64,000 bases of DNA from NCBI GenBank assembly GCA_009823505.1, contig VZQC01013876.1:23849-87848 (forward strand), written 5' to 3'. Position numbers and translations under genes: made by a program. Under the pieces are notes generated by a model. The model saw only the letters and a program-made list of their open reading frames with translations, was not told where the DNA came from and searched no databases. Within the stretch, counting starts at the first letter, position 1, and the number at the start of each line of letters is the position of its first letter. The DNA is from Rhizomys pruinosus. Taxonomy: Eukaryota; Chordata; Mammalia; Rodentia; Spalacidae. Shown here one piece after another: positions 38,501 to 51,900 of this stretch.

Positions 38501-41500
38501 CCCCAATTCAAGAATATTAATTTGGAAGGCTAATTAAAACCAAAAGAAAAATTGTTTGTTAAGAAAGGAAAAAATTACACACACCTTAACATTAAGAGAA
38601 TTAATGAAATCCTTTTTTTTTTTCTATGTTCTACTGAGGTGCTGGATTACTGAAAATTCCTAGGGCCTCTGTTATGTTTTATGCAGGATGTTATACCACT
38701 GTTTAATATATCCTCCCAAACAATACCGCCTGATTTTTGGCCAGTGACCTTTAAAGCAAAGTCAGCAAACGCTTTTTCTCTCAGAATGCCAGACAGTAGA
38801 AATCTCAGTTGCTAAGCCTTAACTCTGTCCTTGAAAAAATCAAAAAGAGCCACTTAGACCACTACGGTCAACAACTGGGCCAGCAGAGGCTTGTTCCTTA
38901 ACTTTTATTTACAGAATCAGGGACTAGGGCCTTAGTTTGCTGAACAATGATCTGTAATTCTGTGTTTTGAGTTCTTTAGCATGTAATAAGTAATAAACTA
39001 AGAACACTTGTAAGTCATTTTGAATATAAAATTCATTTATAGTTTTATAAATTCTCCCCTTAACCTTTTCTACTAGTTTTCCCCAAATCTTAGTTATAGC
39101 CCTATATTTTTTTTTTATTATGACCTCTTAAAATTGTCTTTGGCTTTTACACAGAGTGAAGCTTTCTCATAGATTCAAGTTAGGCTACCTATTAATATGA
39201 TGAGCTGTGTAAATGAAAGCTAAGAGAGCTTCTACTGTAGTCTATAGAATTTCCTTTAAACCTAGAACACTTTACTTTGGGATCCCTATTTTTTCACAAT
39301 ATTCGTCTTATTATTAAAAATCTCAATTTACAAATATACTATTAAAATTGACCTATTATTTATAAACAGATATATGCAATGTTACAACAGAATAGTTCAA
39401 TGCTAAGAACAAACTGTGAATGAAAATTTCCAAATGAACAAAATCTTTTTTTTTACACCCGTGATCCATTATCATGGCCGTACTGGAATCTGGTTTTTAA
39501 AGGCCGGCTCTAGGGATTTTATCGTTCTTTATACTGGCTAAACACCTGTCTCTTAAAATCTATTAAAACCAAACATATTGCTTATTTGGAAAGCAGTAAA
39601 CTTTATTAAACTTACCACCCAACTATTACTTTTGGTTTACCAAATAAATAATCAAGCTTATAAAAACGAGAGTCTATACCTTCTAGATTGAAGGAGGTCA
39701 ACTTCTTTCAGTGTACAGTCAACATTTATCTGGAGTTGTCTGTTCATGCTTCTCAATCTTGTCATTTCCTCAGGCTAGTAAGAAAGGACCCAAAATAGCA
39801 ATTGTGGGAAAGTCATTATCAAGCCCAACATTTAAGAATTGTGTTTCTCATTAGTTGATCTGATTGGGTATTACCAAGAATACGGCCTTGTCAAAGAGAG
39901 CCTATGTAAAATCTTCTATGTATGTTTTTGAAGTAATAATAGTATCTGTTTTTGAAAGTAAGTAATAGGTTAAAATGGAAAACATCCGCATGGCCCATTA
40001 CAAATGAAATTTTGCATTTACAGTGGGCCAGGTCCAAAATGGGGGATGGGATGTTGCTTCTATCATACAAACTCTACCACTGCTCATACAGTACAGAGAC
40101 TTATTTTTGTTTTTTATGTGTGTTGTGTTCATGTTAAGGGAAAGTACAAGAAACCACCTTTTAAACAAGCAGTGCTCAAGATTTTAGTCATATCTAGCCT
40201 GGTAAAGGTCAGAGCTTACTTAGCATCAGGTATTGGATTTACCAGGATTCACTTGCTCTTACTGCTAAAGGAAGCTTTAAGGTAGACAGTATTACACCAA
40301 TTTATTGAGGAAAAACTAAGGCATAAAAAGGTAAATTTCTCAAAGATAAAAAGCTAGTAACTGGTAGAACCAGGACTTATACAGGTCAATAGAAATTCAC
40401 ATAGATATATTTGACCTCTTTCTAGGTAAACTGAAACATTTTAGCACATAGAAACTTCAGGTACTCAATGGACTCCTCTATTTCTTGTGCTTCAACCTTT
40501 CCAGCCCATTCCACTCCTTCCATTTTTCAGGAGCTCATGTGAGTCAGTGAAATAAGAAGAGATACAGATACCGAAAGCCAGCTACAAGAAAAAACGTAAC
40601 TTTCCTTGTCTTTTGAGACAGGGTCTCCCTTGTCTCCCCAGCAGGACTGGAACTCACTTGTAGATCAGACTGGTATTGTTTACTCGATTTACCGAGATCA
40701 CCTGTTCCTTTGCCTTCCTAAATTTTAATTTTTTATTTTTGTATGTGTATGAATGTACTGTCTGCATGCAGGTCTGTGCACCCGTGTCGTGCAATGCCGC
40801 GGAGGTCAGAAGAGGGTCTCGGATTGCCCTGGAACTGGAGTTCTCCTGGAATTGGAGTTACAGACGGTTCTTAGCCACCATGTGGGTACTGGGGATCGAA
40901 CCCGGGTCCTCTGCAAGAGCAGTCAGTGCTCTTAACCGCTAGGCTATCTCTCCAGCCCAGCAGATTTCTTTATTATTATTTTTTTATTTTTCATGCTTTT
41001 ATTGATGTTTTGTGTATTTCAGACATCGTTTTTCAATTCAGTTCAGGCACATTCCCCTTTCCCTTCCCCCCAACCCACCACAGATTTCTACTTCTAGTTA
41101 AATTTGTTTAGCAGTGATTATAATATATAGCAAGTATTTTTTAAACAAAACTTATATAGGTATTTTGAAGAAAAATGACTTCATTGTGAAAACAGAAGTT
41201 TCTGCTCTACAGATACCTAAAGGATTACAAAGTGCCCAACTTTCAATTATCCTATGAGCCATATACTTTGTTATCTTCCCTTAATCAAGGATTCAATGAT
41301 GATTTCAAATAGAGACAAGATATTTGATTTACATTAACATCAGTCTTTCAGTTGCTTTATATTTTCCAAGTGCTTTTTGTAATTAAAACCAAAGAATATG
41401 GTTAATATCATAAGTTATTAACTTACTGAATATGCCTTCTCCTCAAGAATTTCTTCTTCCACTGCTTCCCTATTACCAAAGTTCACATACCTTGACTTAG

Positions 41501-44500
41501 TATGCAGGGTCTAGATTCCTTTCTGCCTTTATGCACATTAATCTTTGTAAACTCATTAAGAAATCTCATGCTTAAACCAAGAAACTTGACTGCTTCCTGA
41601 AAGTAAGCTTTGTCTTGAATTCAAGCCTTAATTACCTTATGTTATTTTACCTTCAAGAACGATTCCCCCCTCTCTGCCTACACTGCAGGGTACTGGATCC
41701 TCACTACTTCTTTCCTTCAAGAAATCTCAGACAAAACTCCCTAAGAAGCTGCAGCCATCCTGAGGACTAGAAGCCTGAAATATATGCCTAATGGCCTAAA
41801 CCTTCAAACTAAATTTAGAATAGGGAAGAAAACAAGGAAAGATTCCATGGAGAAAGTAGAGCATTAAACAAGCCTTGAGGACAGAGAGTATTTACATATA
41901 CAGAGCTTTACAAGGGCATTCCAGGAGGATAAAGAGAGCAGAGACGTGAACTGAATATATTCATCAACTAGTTAATGTACAAGTTCTCTCATTACCCATA
42001 AGCAAATACAGTGGTTACCACTGTAGAATTCTCTGCCGATCTATTTTTTTCCAATGGAACATATGCACTAAGCACCCAACAGAGTACCACGTTCATAAAC
42101 GGTATGCAGAATACATGAATAGAATGGTCCAAAGACAGACTGAATCAAAGAAAAGTTGACACAGAAAGGAGATATATTTCAATTTTTGACGTTATTTCAC
42201 ATCAGCAGAATGCAAACACATTATCCAATAAGGTGAAAATATACAAATTGTTCATCAGACTAATTTCATTTCCTTTAAGATCATTACTGTTCCAGACTGA
42301 CTATCTCAGTTTCTACAGTTAGACACAATGAGTACTCTGCCTTAAAATATTCTACCAACATTTTCTCAAAGTTCAGATTTGTCTCACTTAAAGTCACTTA
42401 AAATACTTAGAAAAATAATCTTACATTTTTAAAAACATGTATCTCATATGCTTAAAAGAATAATTTATGAAGTCTTTAGTCAGCATATACTTTCTGCAAT
42501 AAGATCCTATACTCTGATTATAACTATCAGTCTTTGAAAATAAGGATGAGCCTATAGAAGTTGCAAATATGAAAATGTGAAAATTATTCTGACAAGAACT
42601 ACTGGGCGCAAAATTCTTCTATTCCTTGTTAAAAAATAATCCACCAGGAACAGAACTTAAAAGAAAAGCAAATGGCTTGAACAGAGAGTGCACTGAGTAC
42701 ATTCAGAAACTGCTATATACATTGCAAGGATGACTTACGGTGGGGATTGCAGTGGTACAGCTGACCCTCCTGAGCCGTCTCTGCATCAGATCATGCTCCA
42801 TACTGTTAACTTCAGCCTTCAACCGCTCTAGGTCCTCTTTTTCAAGTTTCAGTTGCTTTGCCAACCTCTCCATTCTTGCTCGCTGATGCAACAGCAAAGC
42901 TATAGCATTATAGATAAAGTCACTGCGGAGAATGCCACTGAACAAATAACATAATTTCTACATATGTTGTTAATGGCTAGAAGATTCATCCAACTTGGGG
43001 GTTGACATTTATTCTTAAGGTCTTTCTAATGCTCTTTTCTGCCTCCACCTCTGCTTTAATTTAGCTCTTAATTACTATCAAAATGGTATTTGTACATTTC
43101 CCTTGTTCTGTCATCTTTCCCTCTCCTGAAAGTTTAAGTATATTTGTGTGTATCTTAAAAGGCTTAAAGTCCAATGAGATGGCTCAAGTGGGAAAAGTGC
43201 TAGCTAGCATGAAGGCCTGAGTTCCACTCCGTGATGCCACAAGGTGGCAGGAGAGAACTGCTTCTCAGAGTTTAGACCTCCCTCCACATGAGCACCATGG
43301 CCGGCACTTGTATTCATACACACACATACAATAAACAAACAAAAGGCTTAATATCAGGCCTGCTGAGTCACAATTATAATGGCTCCCCTTCTTTATATAT
43401 TGGAAGAATGCTAAACTCTCTTATATCTTGATACAATCTGAAAGAATCTGAGTAGACTTTGAAAACATCTTCATCTTCTATTATCCTTCAGTTAAGTCTA
43501 CTATCAGCTAATCCAACGATTTTCTGTTAATAATGTCACTTCTTATATATTACTTATAAATTCCATTATTCCCTTTCAGCCCTCTTTAGAAAAATCTTAA
43601 CTTCTTTCCTTTGATGAACTGTACTACAACCTGTATATTTTCACAATACTCATTACATTTGTCCATATTTTTCCCAATGAATGATATCCTGCCAAATAAA
43701 GTCTTTCTTAGAGTATAAGTGTCATCCTCACAGCTTCACACTTTAAAGCAGTCAACAGATGAATGATTTTGAAGGGGTAATTTTAACCTTTAATAGTAAT
43801 ACTACATTTAATAAACATTTAATAAAAAGCATTTAACTGAAACTAAATACCTAAGAGTGCTTTATTTATTTATTTTTGGTCTTTTCGAGACAGGGTCTCC
43901 CTGTAGCCCCAGCTGTCCTGGAACTTGCTCTGTAGACCAGACTGGCCTTGAACTCACAAAGATCTGCCTGCCTCTGCCTCCCGAGTGCTAGGATTAAAGG
44001 TGTGTGCCTCCACACCTGGCTAATAGTGCTTTATTTTTAAAAGATCATCACTTCGCTGCAAAAATTAAGTTTTATTCAAAGCTAAAAATTACCTTGTGTA
44101 TAGGCATAATCGTCTGATCCAGAACTAGAACTCCTCTGATATTTATGGCTTCCCTTTTCTCCCCCAGAGCCTGGTATCACTGAAATAGGCTGAATAGGTT
44201 CTGGTGCTGCAGAGCGCTCTTCTTGGTCCACTAAATTTAAAAGATTTTCAGTTGTTGCTCGGCCTACAGTAATTTTAAAAACTGTAGTTGGGTTTGGTAT
44301 CACCCGAGGAGATGGTGATGGAGCACATGAAGGTCCAGTTGGCTGTGTATACGTAATATACACAGGGTTAACACTAAATGGAGGTTTTGGTTGACTAGAT
44401 ATCCCTCTTGAAGGAGAACTTGAAGGTGGTGTGGTGGCTGTATAAAGCGAGTGCTGGTTCCGTGGAGACGGTTGATTACTGATGGGTGAAGGACTCCTAG

Positions 44501-46389
44501 TTATAGCTGTCCCAGGTCTTTGAGAAGGTTCAACTGTAATTTCTATCTTCTTCATGGAACCTTTGGGTAAGCTGGATGGTGTGTAAGGGAGATAGGCTAC
44601 TGAATGGGTTCCCTGCTTTTGATAACTAGGAGGTCCTTGTTGATACAGATGGGGTGGAGTAGTTGAAGGACTAGGTGGCATAAACACATGAGAGCTTGGG
44701 TGACCCAGCTGGGAAGGCTGCACCTGATGCTGTGGAGAACTAAACGGTGAAGGACACTGAGAAGGAGGTGGTGAATGGTAAGCTGACTGAGGGATCTGCT
44801 GCTGTTTGGGAGAATACTGAGAAGGCTGATAGTTCTGTTGATGTGGATACACAGGTAAAGGACGCTGACTATAATGAGGCAATGGGCCTTGTGGTGAGGA
44901 CTGCCACGGTGCATTCTGAGGAGTCTGTCTTCCCGATGAACTCTGAGATGTCTGTCTAATATAAATAGAACCAGGAGATCCATAGAGATTGCTTGGAATT
45001 TGTGGAAGAATCTGTAAAGCTCTTGGTACAGTCTGTCCAGACGGGAGGTTTTGGGACACTGTAACAGTAATTGGATTTGTGCTATACCGAGGTATGTGCA
45101 TGTAGGACGGAGGTGGTGGTGGTGAAGGCCCTTGCATAGCAGATGGATTCATTCCTGTTTGCATGGAAGATGGTTGCTGAGGTGGCTGTGAAGGAGGAGT
45201 AGCTGCACTTCTGTTCTGTTCATTCATAAAAAATGGATTATAGGTGGGAGTAGCAGCCACAACAGCTGGAGCTGAGTGTGGTTCCTGAACTAAGCATATC
45301 AGCTGTTTACCTGCTGCATGCTGTGGATCTATATGTCCATCACTGGAGCTGTGTACTAGTGTCCGACCACCATTAAGGTGAGCTCCATCTCCTGGGTGGT
45401 AGCTATTAGGAGAATGGATACCCAGGTTAATATGCAAAAGGCGATTTCTATTCATCCTATTGTCTTCTGGACTATGGTATTCCATATACAAGTATTTGCT
45501 GCTCTCCTGGGAAAGGGCTCGGCAACAGGCTTCTAGGTTGTTGTTATTCTATGGGAGAAAAATGGTAAAAACAATATTGGCAAAATTAACAAAGCTCAAT
45601 AGTGGCAGTCAGGCTCTCTGAGAGAGTTATACAAGTAGAATAAGTAGAGCGGAGCATTTTAACCATAAAAGCCAGCATGGTCATCTGTCTTGAAAATGGA
45701 ATCATTTTTTAGTCTTTAATATTCTGTTTATTATTTTTATTTTATGTGCATGAGTGTATTGCCTGCATGCATGTTTTGTGCAATGCCCACAGAGGTCAGA
45801 AGAGGGCACTGGATTCCCCTGAAACTGGAGTTCCAGACAGTTGTTAGCTACCGTGGGTGTTCAGAATTGAACCCAGGTCCTCTGCAAAAGCAGTCAGTTT
45901 TCTTAACTGCAGAGCTATCTCTCCAGCCCAGAAAATGGAATCTTAAAACAATTCATGAATAATCATGAATTTGGCTCCCCTTACTAGTACTATCACTACT
46001 GCTACTGCTATAGAAATGTAAAGTACCTACTAATGAACACTATGACTCAACCCCAAGTTTGCTCACTCCAAATCCAGAACTTATTTTATACTTGTTGCAT
46101 CTCAACAACTTAAAATGTTGGGCTAATCTTGGATTCACCAAAAGTGGTGTAACATCCCTCATTAATATTTAATCTGATAAAATGAAAAAAGTACTTATAA
46201 AATTCTTGAAGAGTTAAAACAATAAAAAGCATGCTCAACCCAGACAAAACCTCAGCCTAGACACAGGGAAGTGAGTAAGAAATCCCAACTCAACCTTATG
46301 GGGATGGGACTGTTGGTGGGCCCAATGGATAGACCCACACCGAAGGACATTTGGTGATATAAATCAGACTCTACAGGCCATATTACATA

Positions 46390-46434
<45 letters not shown>

Positions 46435-48937
46435 GTATGAGTATATTAAAATGGACAGGGGAGAGTGGGAGGAGGTGTGCATAGGAGACGGGATCTAGAT
46501 ATCATCAAACTATATTGTACGAGAATCCCCAAAATTCAATAACAAATGTTACAGCCTTTACTTTTCGTTTATCCAATTTTACCCCTATATAACTTCAACC
46601 TTTATCATTAGGAAAGATTTAGGCAAAGTAAAGCAATCAGCAAAAAGAACCAAAATCCTCCATAGTTTGATTTATGCCTCCATGATTTTGTCAGTTAATG
46701 AGAATTTAAGAAACAACTATGTCCAAATTGCCTTAATGAAATTCACTCCCACAATATCAAGGTTTTACAAACTGAATGGTGACTTAATATACTTGGAGAA
46801 TCATTGAAAATTTGAATTTTTAGTTACTATCTGTATATATAACAACAGTCATTTAGAAGTTCTAACTGATAGTAATCAAATATTTCCTTTTAAAGCTTTT
46901 TAAAAATATTATAAAGCAGTTTTCCACTAAAATATGGAAGCCTCAAGTATTTTATTAGAGTAAAACCCATAGCTATCTGCTGCCTTTGAAATAATCCATA
47001 AAAGTTACTTATGACTTTCTCTGTAACTCATACATTCATTACACATTTATTCTCAAGATCAGTGTATTTTACATAAAAAGAAAATACTTCATTTCTGTTG
47101 AGAATCAAATAAAAAAACATTAAGCCTATCACAAGACATGTAATGCACTGATCGTAGTACTAAGAGACATCTACATGTCCACTCATTTTTCCAGATGCAG
47201 TAAGAGATACTGAACTAGTGAAATGGACAGCCAGTTCTAGATTCTTGGTCTCCCTGAGTCCCAGTGCTCTTTCTACATAGTCATTTCAAGGGAAGGCATG
47301 TTTGGCCAAAGGACATTACTAAGTTGGAACTTCAAAAGGTGCAAAAAAAAAAAAAAAACAAAAAACAAAACCAAAACCAAACCCAAAACAATCCTTTGAA
47401 AACTGAAATCTAAGGAATTTAAAGAATTTGCTTCATCAAAAAGAACATGGGTAAATTTCGTTTTCCTTATACAAAGTACCTGAAAAATACTACAGAAAGA
47501 AGTATTAATTTAAGTTTAAGAATACTTAGAACACAAAGATTTTTTTTTAATTTATTTATTTTTGTATGTGTATGAATGTACTGTCTGCATGCAGGTTTGT
47601 GCACCCTGTCGTGCAATGCTGCGGAGGTCAGAAGAGGGTGTCGGATTCCCCTGGAACTGGAGTCAAAGACGGTTCTCAACCGCCATGTGGGTGCTGGGGA
47701 TCAAACCTGGGTCCTCTGCAAGAGCAGTCGGTACTCTTAACCACTAGGCCATGTCTCCAGCCCCAAGATTTGTTTTCTTATCCTGCCTTAAAATCATGCT
47801 GAGCAAGGTAAGAACCAAGATTTTTTTAAAAGCAAATCTGGCCAGGTATGGTGCTGCATGCCTTTAATCCCAGCACTTGGGAGGCAGTGGCAGGCGGATC
47901 TCCTACATATCAAGTTCCAGGACAGCTGGGACTAAAGGAGGACTCTGTCTCAAAAAAGACAAAAAAAAAAAGTAAATCTGGAGCCAAAGGATTTAGACTA
48001 GAATGTGCCAGTGACAGATATATAAAAGAAAAATACATGAAAAATAACAGCTGTCCTGGAATTCGCTATGTAAAGCAGGCTGACCTTGAACTCACAGATA
48101 TCCGCCTGCCTCTGCCTCCCAAGTGCTGGGACTAAAGGCATGCGCCATCATGCCTGGCTCGCATCTCAGGTTTTTAACAAACCTACTGGATTATGAGAAT
48201 GTACTTTATTATTTGGTGTTTTTATGAAAAACCAAAATTTCATGCTTTGCACACTGAATTTGAGAGCATAGTAGTAATCTCACCAAAAGGATCCTAATTA
48301 AAATGATAAAAAGTTGGATTTGTCGATCTATTCACACACGTCTAAGGTAAAAATATGAGTAAATTTTCCTATGAAGAAAAAGTTTAAACTACAAATGTTT
48401 TCATTATCTTCATTGAACTAGTGTAAAAAGACTACCACCTGAGCAAATTTAATTGTCATTATCTGACTTGCTAAATGTTTTAACAAACAAAAAAATTGAG
48501 TAAATAAATGTGTCAAAGGGTAATAAGCCCAAAATTGCTTATTTGGATTCAGAGGCCAAAATATTTTATGCAGTACTGGAGACTAAACCTAGGGCTTCAC
48601 ACATGCCCTACCACTAAGCTATATTCCTAGCCCTCTTTCTCATTTTTGACCTAAGGTTTCAATAAGTTGTGTCTGCTGTTTAACTAGCAGTCTTCTTGCC
48701 TCACTTTCCCAAACAGCTGGGATTGTAGGCATTGCGGCACAGCTGGGATTGCAGGCCTTGGGGCACAGCTGGGATTGCAGGCCTTGGGGCACAGCTAGGA
48801 TTGCAGGCCTTGGGGCACAGGCTCAACCATAGGTTAAGAATATTTAATAAGGTAGGACCTAAGAGAGATGGCTCATTGGGTAACAGCACTTAGTAAGCAT
48901 GAAGACTTGACCTGAGATTCTAGCTACATGTAAAAAG

Positions 48938-48984
<47 letters not shown>

Positions 48985-51900
48985 GGGGGGTGTGGGTCAG
49001 CACCTAAAATCCTAGCACTGTAGAGGGCAGACAGGAGGTTACATGGTCATCAGCCTCGTTCCAGGTTCAGGGAGAGACTTTGTCTCACAGGAGTAAGTTA
49101 GAGAGTGACGAGCAGGACACCTAATGTCCTCTTCCAGCCTCTACACATGAACTCACATATACACAAAAGTTAGGGAAAAAAAAAGAAAGCATATGGGAAC
49201 AGTTGTGAAAGGACTAAAGAGAAAAGAGTATCATACTCCTAAAATGTGGTCTTAGGCTCTCTCCTTGGAGGAATAACCCACGGCTGATGCCACAAGCTTA
49301 CATCCTCTACAGGTTAGGAGATGTTATAAGTCACAATAAGACCCTGTCATATTTAACAGGAAAAAATGTAATTCATGGATTAACATATCATCCAAACATA
49401 TGTGTCTATACCAAAGTAACCTACCATAACTATTAGTGCTGTTTAAATACTTATATATCTAATTGCTTGTGCTTCATTAGTAGGATCGATAGGTTATGCA
49501 TGGACAAGCTGGCCGCCCATGAAAGGAAACAGTCCAGAATTGACCAAAGTCCAAGAACAACACTCCAAGAGAGTGAATGTGGGTTTGCCTTCTCATCCAC
49601 CTGGTGCCCCTTTCTAAGCCTAGAGGGAACAATCTGTGGAAAGGGGCGTGGAGATGTAAAAGGCGGCGATTAGGGGGTGAAGATGAAACTACAGCAACAA
49701 TGTATCTGGACACTCGTTTGATCAACTTGACTGAACCACAACCCCTCCCGGCGCCCTGGATGGTGGGGGCTGTGGGGGTTTGGCACAACAACAGCCTGCA
49801 AATTTGGTTTTATATGAAGATGCTTGTACTCATATCAATTAACTAAAAAAAAAAAAAAAAATGAAAAACAAAAAAAACAAGAGAAGATGCAACAGTTTAG
49901 GGCAAAATTCATGATCTGGGTATTGAAGTGGGGTATGAGGGGAAGTGAAGAGGGAAATAATGCCTGATCTTGAATGTGGAAAATGATGAATGTATGAAAT
50001 GCAAAAGCATCAATTAAAAAAAAAGGAAAAAGAAACAAACACTTTAGAAATATTATTTAAACATGCAGCTCTGATAATTGCACTGCCAAGGCTGAGATGA
50101 AGTCTTGTCTGACCTTTGATTCTAAAACTAGGACTTTTTAAAATTACCTTAAAGTTTTGTGGAAACAATTTTTATTTTAAATTTTATATATAATAAAAAC
50201 TAAAATTTTTTTTCAAAGGTAAAAAAAAAAAAAAGGTAGATAACCGCGAAGAGGCTTAAAGGTCTGGGTTCAAAAATAAACTACAAAGTTAATATATGTG
50301 CCACTATGAAAAAAAATTGGGGTTGGGGGTGGAGATAGTAACAGGTTTTTTGACATATATCCCAGGCTAGCCTCACATTCACAGTACTCTCCTGCCTCAG
50401 CCTCCCGAGTGATAGGATTACATGTATGTACTACCCACATGAGGCTTTAACACAGAAACTTTCTAGAGCCAGGAGATGGTAAATGTCCATATGAATATGT
50501 TTTGTTAATGCCAAAGAAAGAAAAAGTAAAATATTTACAACAATAGAGTTAAAACAAATATGTTCTGAGCTAAATTTTATATTCTATCCTTTAGTTAAGT
50601 GACCATGATAATGCAGATAACCAAAGGCCAAAAAAATAAAAAGCATGCTGGAGATAAGAAGGCCCTAGAACAGATAAGGAAAGTCAAGGCAGGAGCTAGG
50701 AAGGCCGAAGAACAGATAAGGAAGGTCAGTGCTGGAGCTAGGAAGGCCTTAGAACAGGTAAGGAAGGTCAGTGCTGGAGCTAGGAAGGCCTTAGAACAGG
50801 TAAGGAAGGTCAGTGCTGGAGCTAGGAAGGCCTTAGAACAGGTAAGGAAGGTCAGTGCTGGAGCTAGGAAGGCCTTAGAACAGGTAAGGAAGGTCAGTGC
50901 TGGAGCTAGGAAGGCCTTAGAACAGGTAAGGAAGGTCAGTGCTGGAGCTAGGAAGGCCTTAGAACAGGTAAGGAAGGTCAGTGCTGGAGCTAGGAAGGCC
51001 TTAGAACAGGTAAGGAAGGTCAGTGCTGGAGCTAGGAAGGCCTTAGAACAGGTAAGGAAGGTCAGTGCTGGAGCTAGGAAGGCCTTAGAACAGGTAAGGA
51101 AGGTCAGTGCTGGAGCTAGGAAGGCCTTAGAACAGGTAAGGAAGGTCAGTGCTGGAGCTAGGAAGGCCTTAGAACAGGTAAGGAAGGTCAGTGCTGGAGC
51201 TAGGAAGGCCTTAGAACAGGTAAGGAAGGTCAGTGCTGGAGCTAGGAAGGCCTTAGAACAGGTAAGGAAGGTCAGTGCTGGAGCTAGGAAGGCCTTAGAA
51301 CAGGTAAGGAAGGTCAGTGCTGGAGCTAGGAAGGCCTTAGAACAGGTAAGGAAGGTCAGTGCTGGAGCTAGGAAGGCCTTAGAACAGGTAAGGAAGGTCA
51401 GTGCTGGAGCTAGGAAGGCCTTAGAACAGGTAAGGAAGGTCAGTGCTGGAGCTAGGAAGGCCTTAGAACAGGTAAGGAAGGTCAGTGCTGGAGCTAGGAA
51501 GGCCTTAGAACAGGTAAGGAAGGTCAGTGCTGGAGCTAGGAAGGCCTTAGAACAGGTAAGGAAGGTCAGTGCTGGAGCTAGGAAGGCCTTAGAACAGGTA
51601 AGGAAGGTCAGTGCTGGAGCTAGGAAGGCCTTAGAACAGGTAAGGAAGGTCAGTGCTGGAGCTAGGAAGGCCTTAGAACAGGTAAGGAAGGTCAGTGCTG
51701 GAGCTAGGAAGGCCTTAGAACAGGTAAGGAAGGTCAGTGCTGGAGCTAGGAAGGCCTTAGAACAGGTAAGGAAGGTCAGTGCTGGAGCTAGGAAGGCCTT
51801 AGAACAGGTAAGGAAGGTCAGTGCTGGAGCTAGGAAGGCCTTAGAACAGGTAAGGAAGGTCAGTGCTGGAGCTAGGAAGGCCTTAGAACAGGTAAGGAAG

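Larger units (their letters stand above)
35864..40721. repeat. 4.9-kb block, noisy copy of 28,977-33,364
   Basis: 4,858 bp, 470 bp longer than the clean copy. It alternates between patches that look identical for about 150-400 bp (for example 37,225-37,545, 38,925-39,080 and 40,135-40,560) and patches full of small insertions and homopolymer runs. The B1 at about 38,195-38,365 is garbled by insertions that the clean copy lacks. This resembles unpolished long-read gap filling with short-read islands. Confidence 0.85.

Noticed and set aside
36512..39774. True mutually exclusive duplicated exons of TAB3
   Set aside because: Both duplicate exons have edge indels and sit in a block with patchy, insertion-biased noise. 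Artefact is simpler, though the frame-restoring pair is reported as a finding.
44747..44959. Plus-strand and alternate-frame open frames inside the large TAB3 exon
   Set aside because: Shadows of the Pro/Ser/Gln-rich coding exon.
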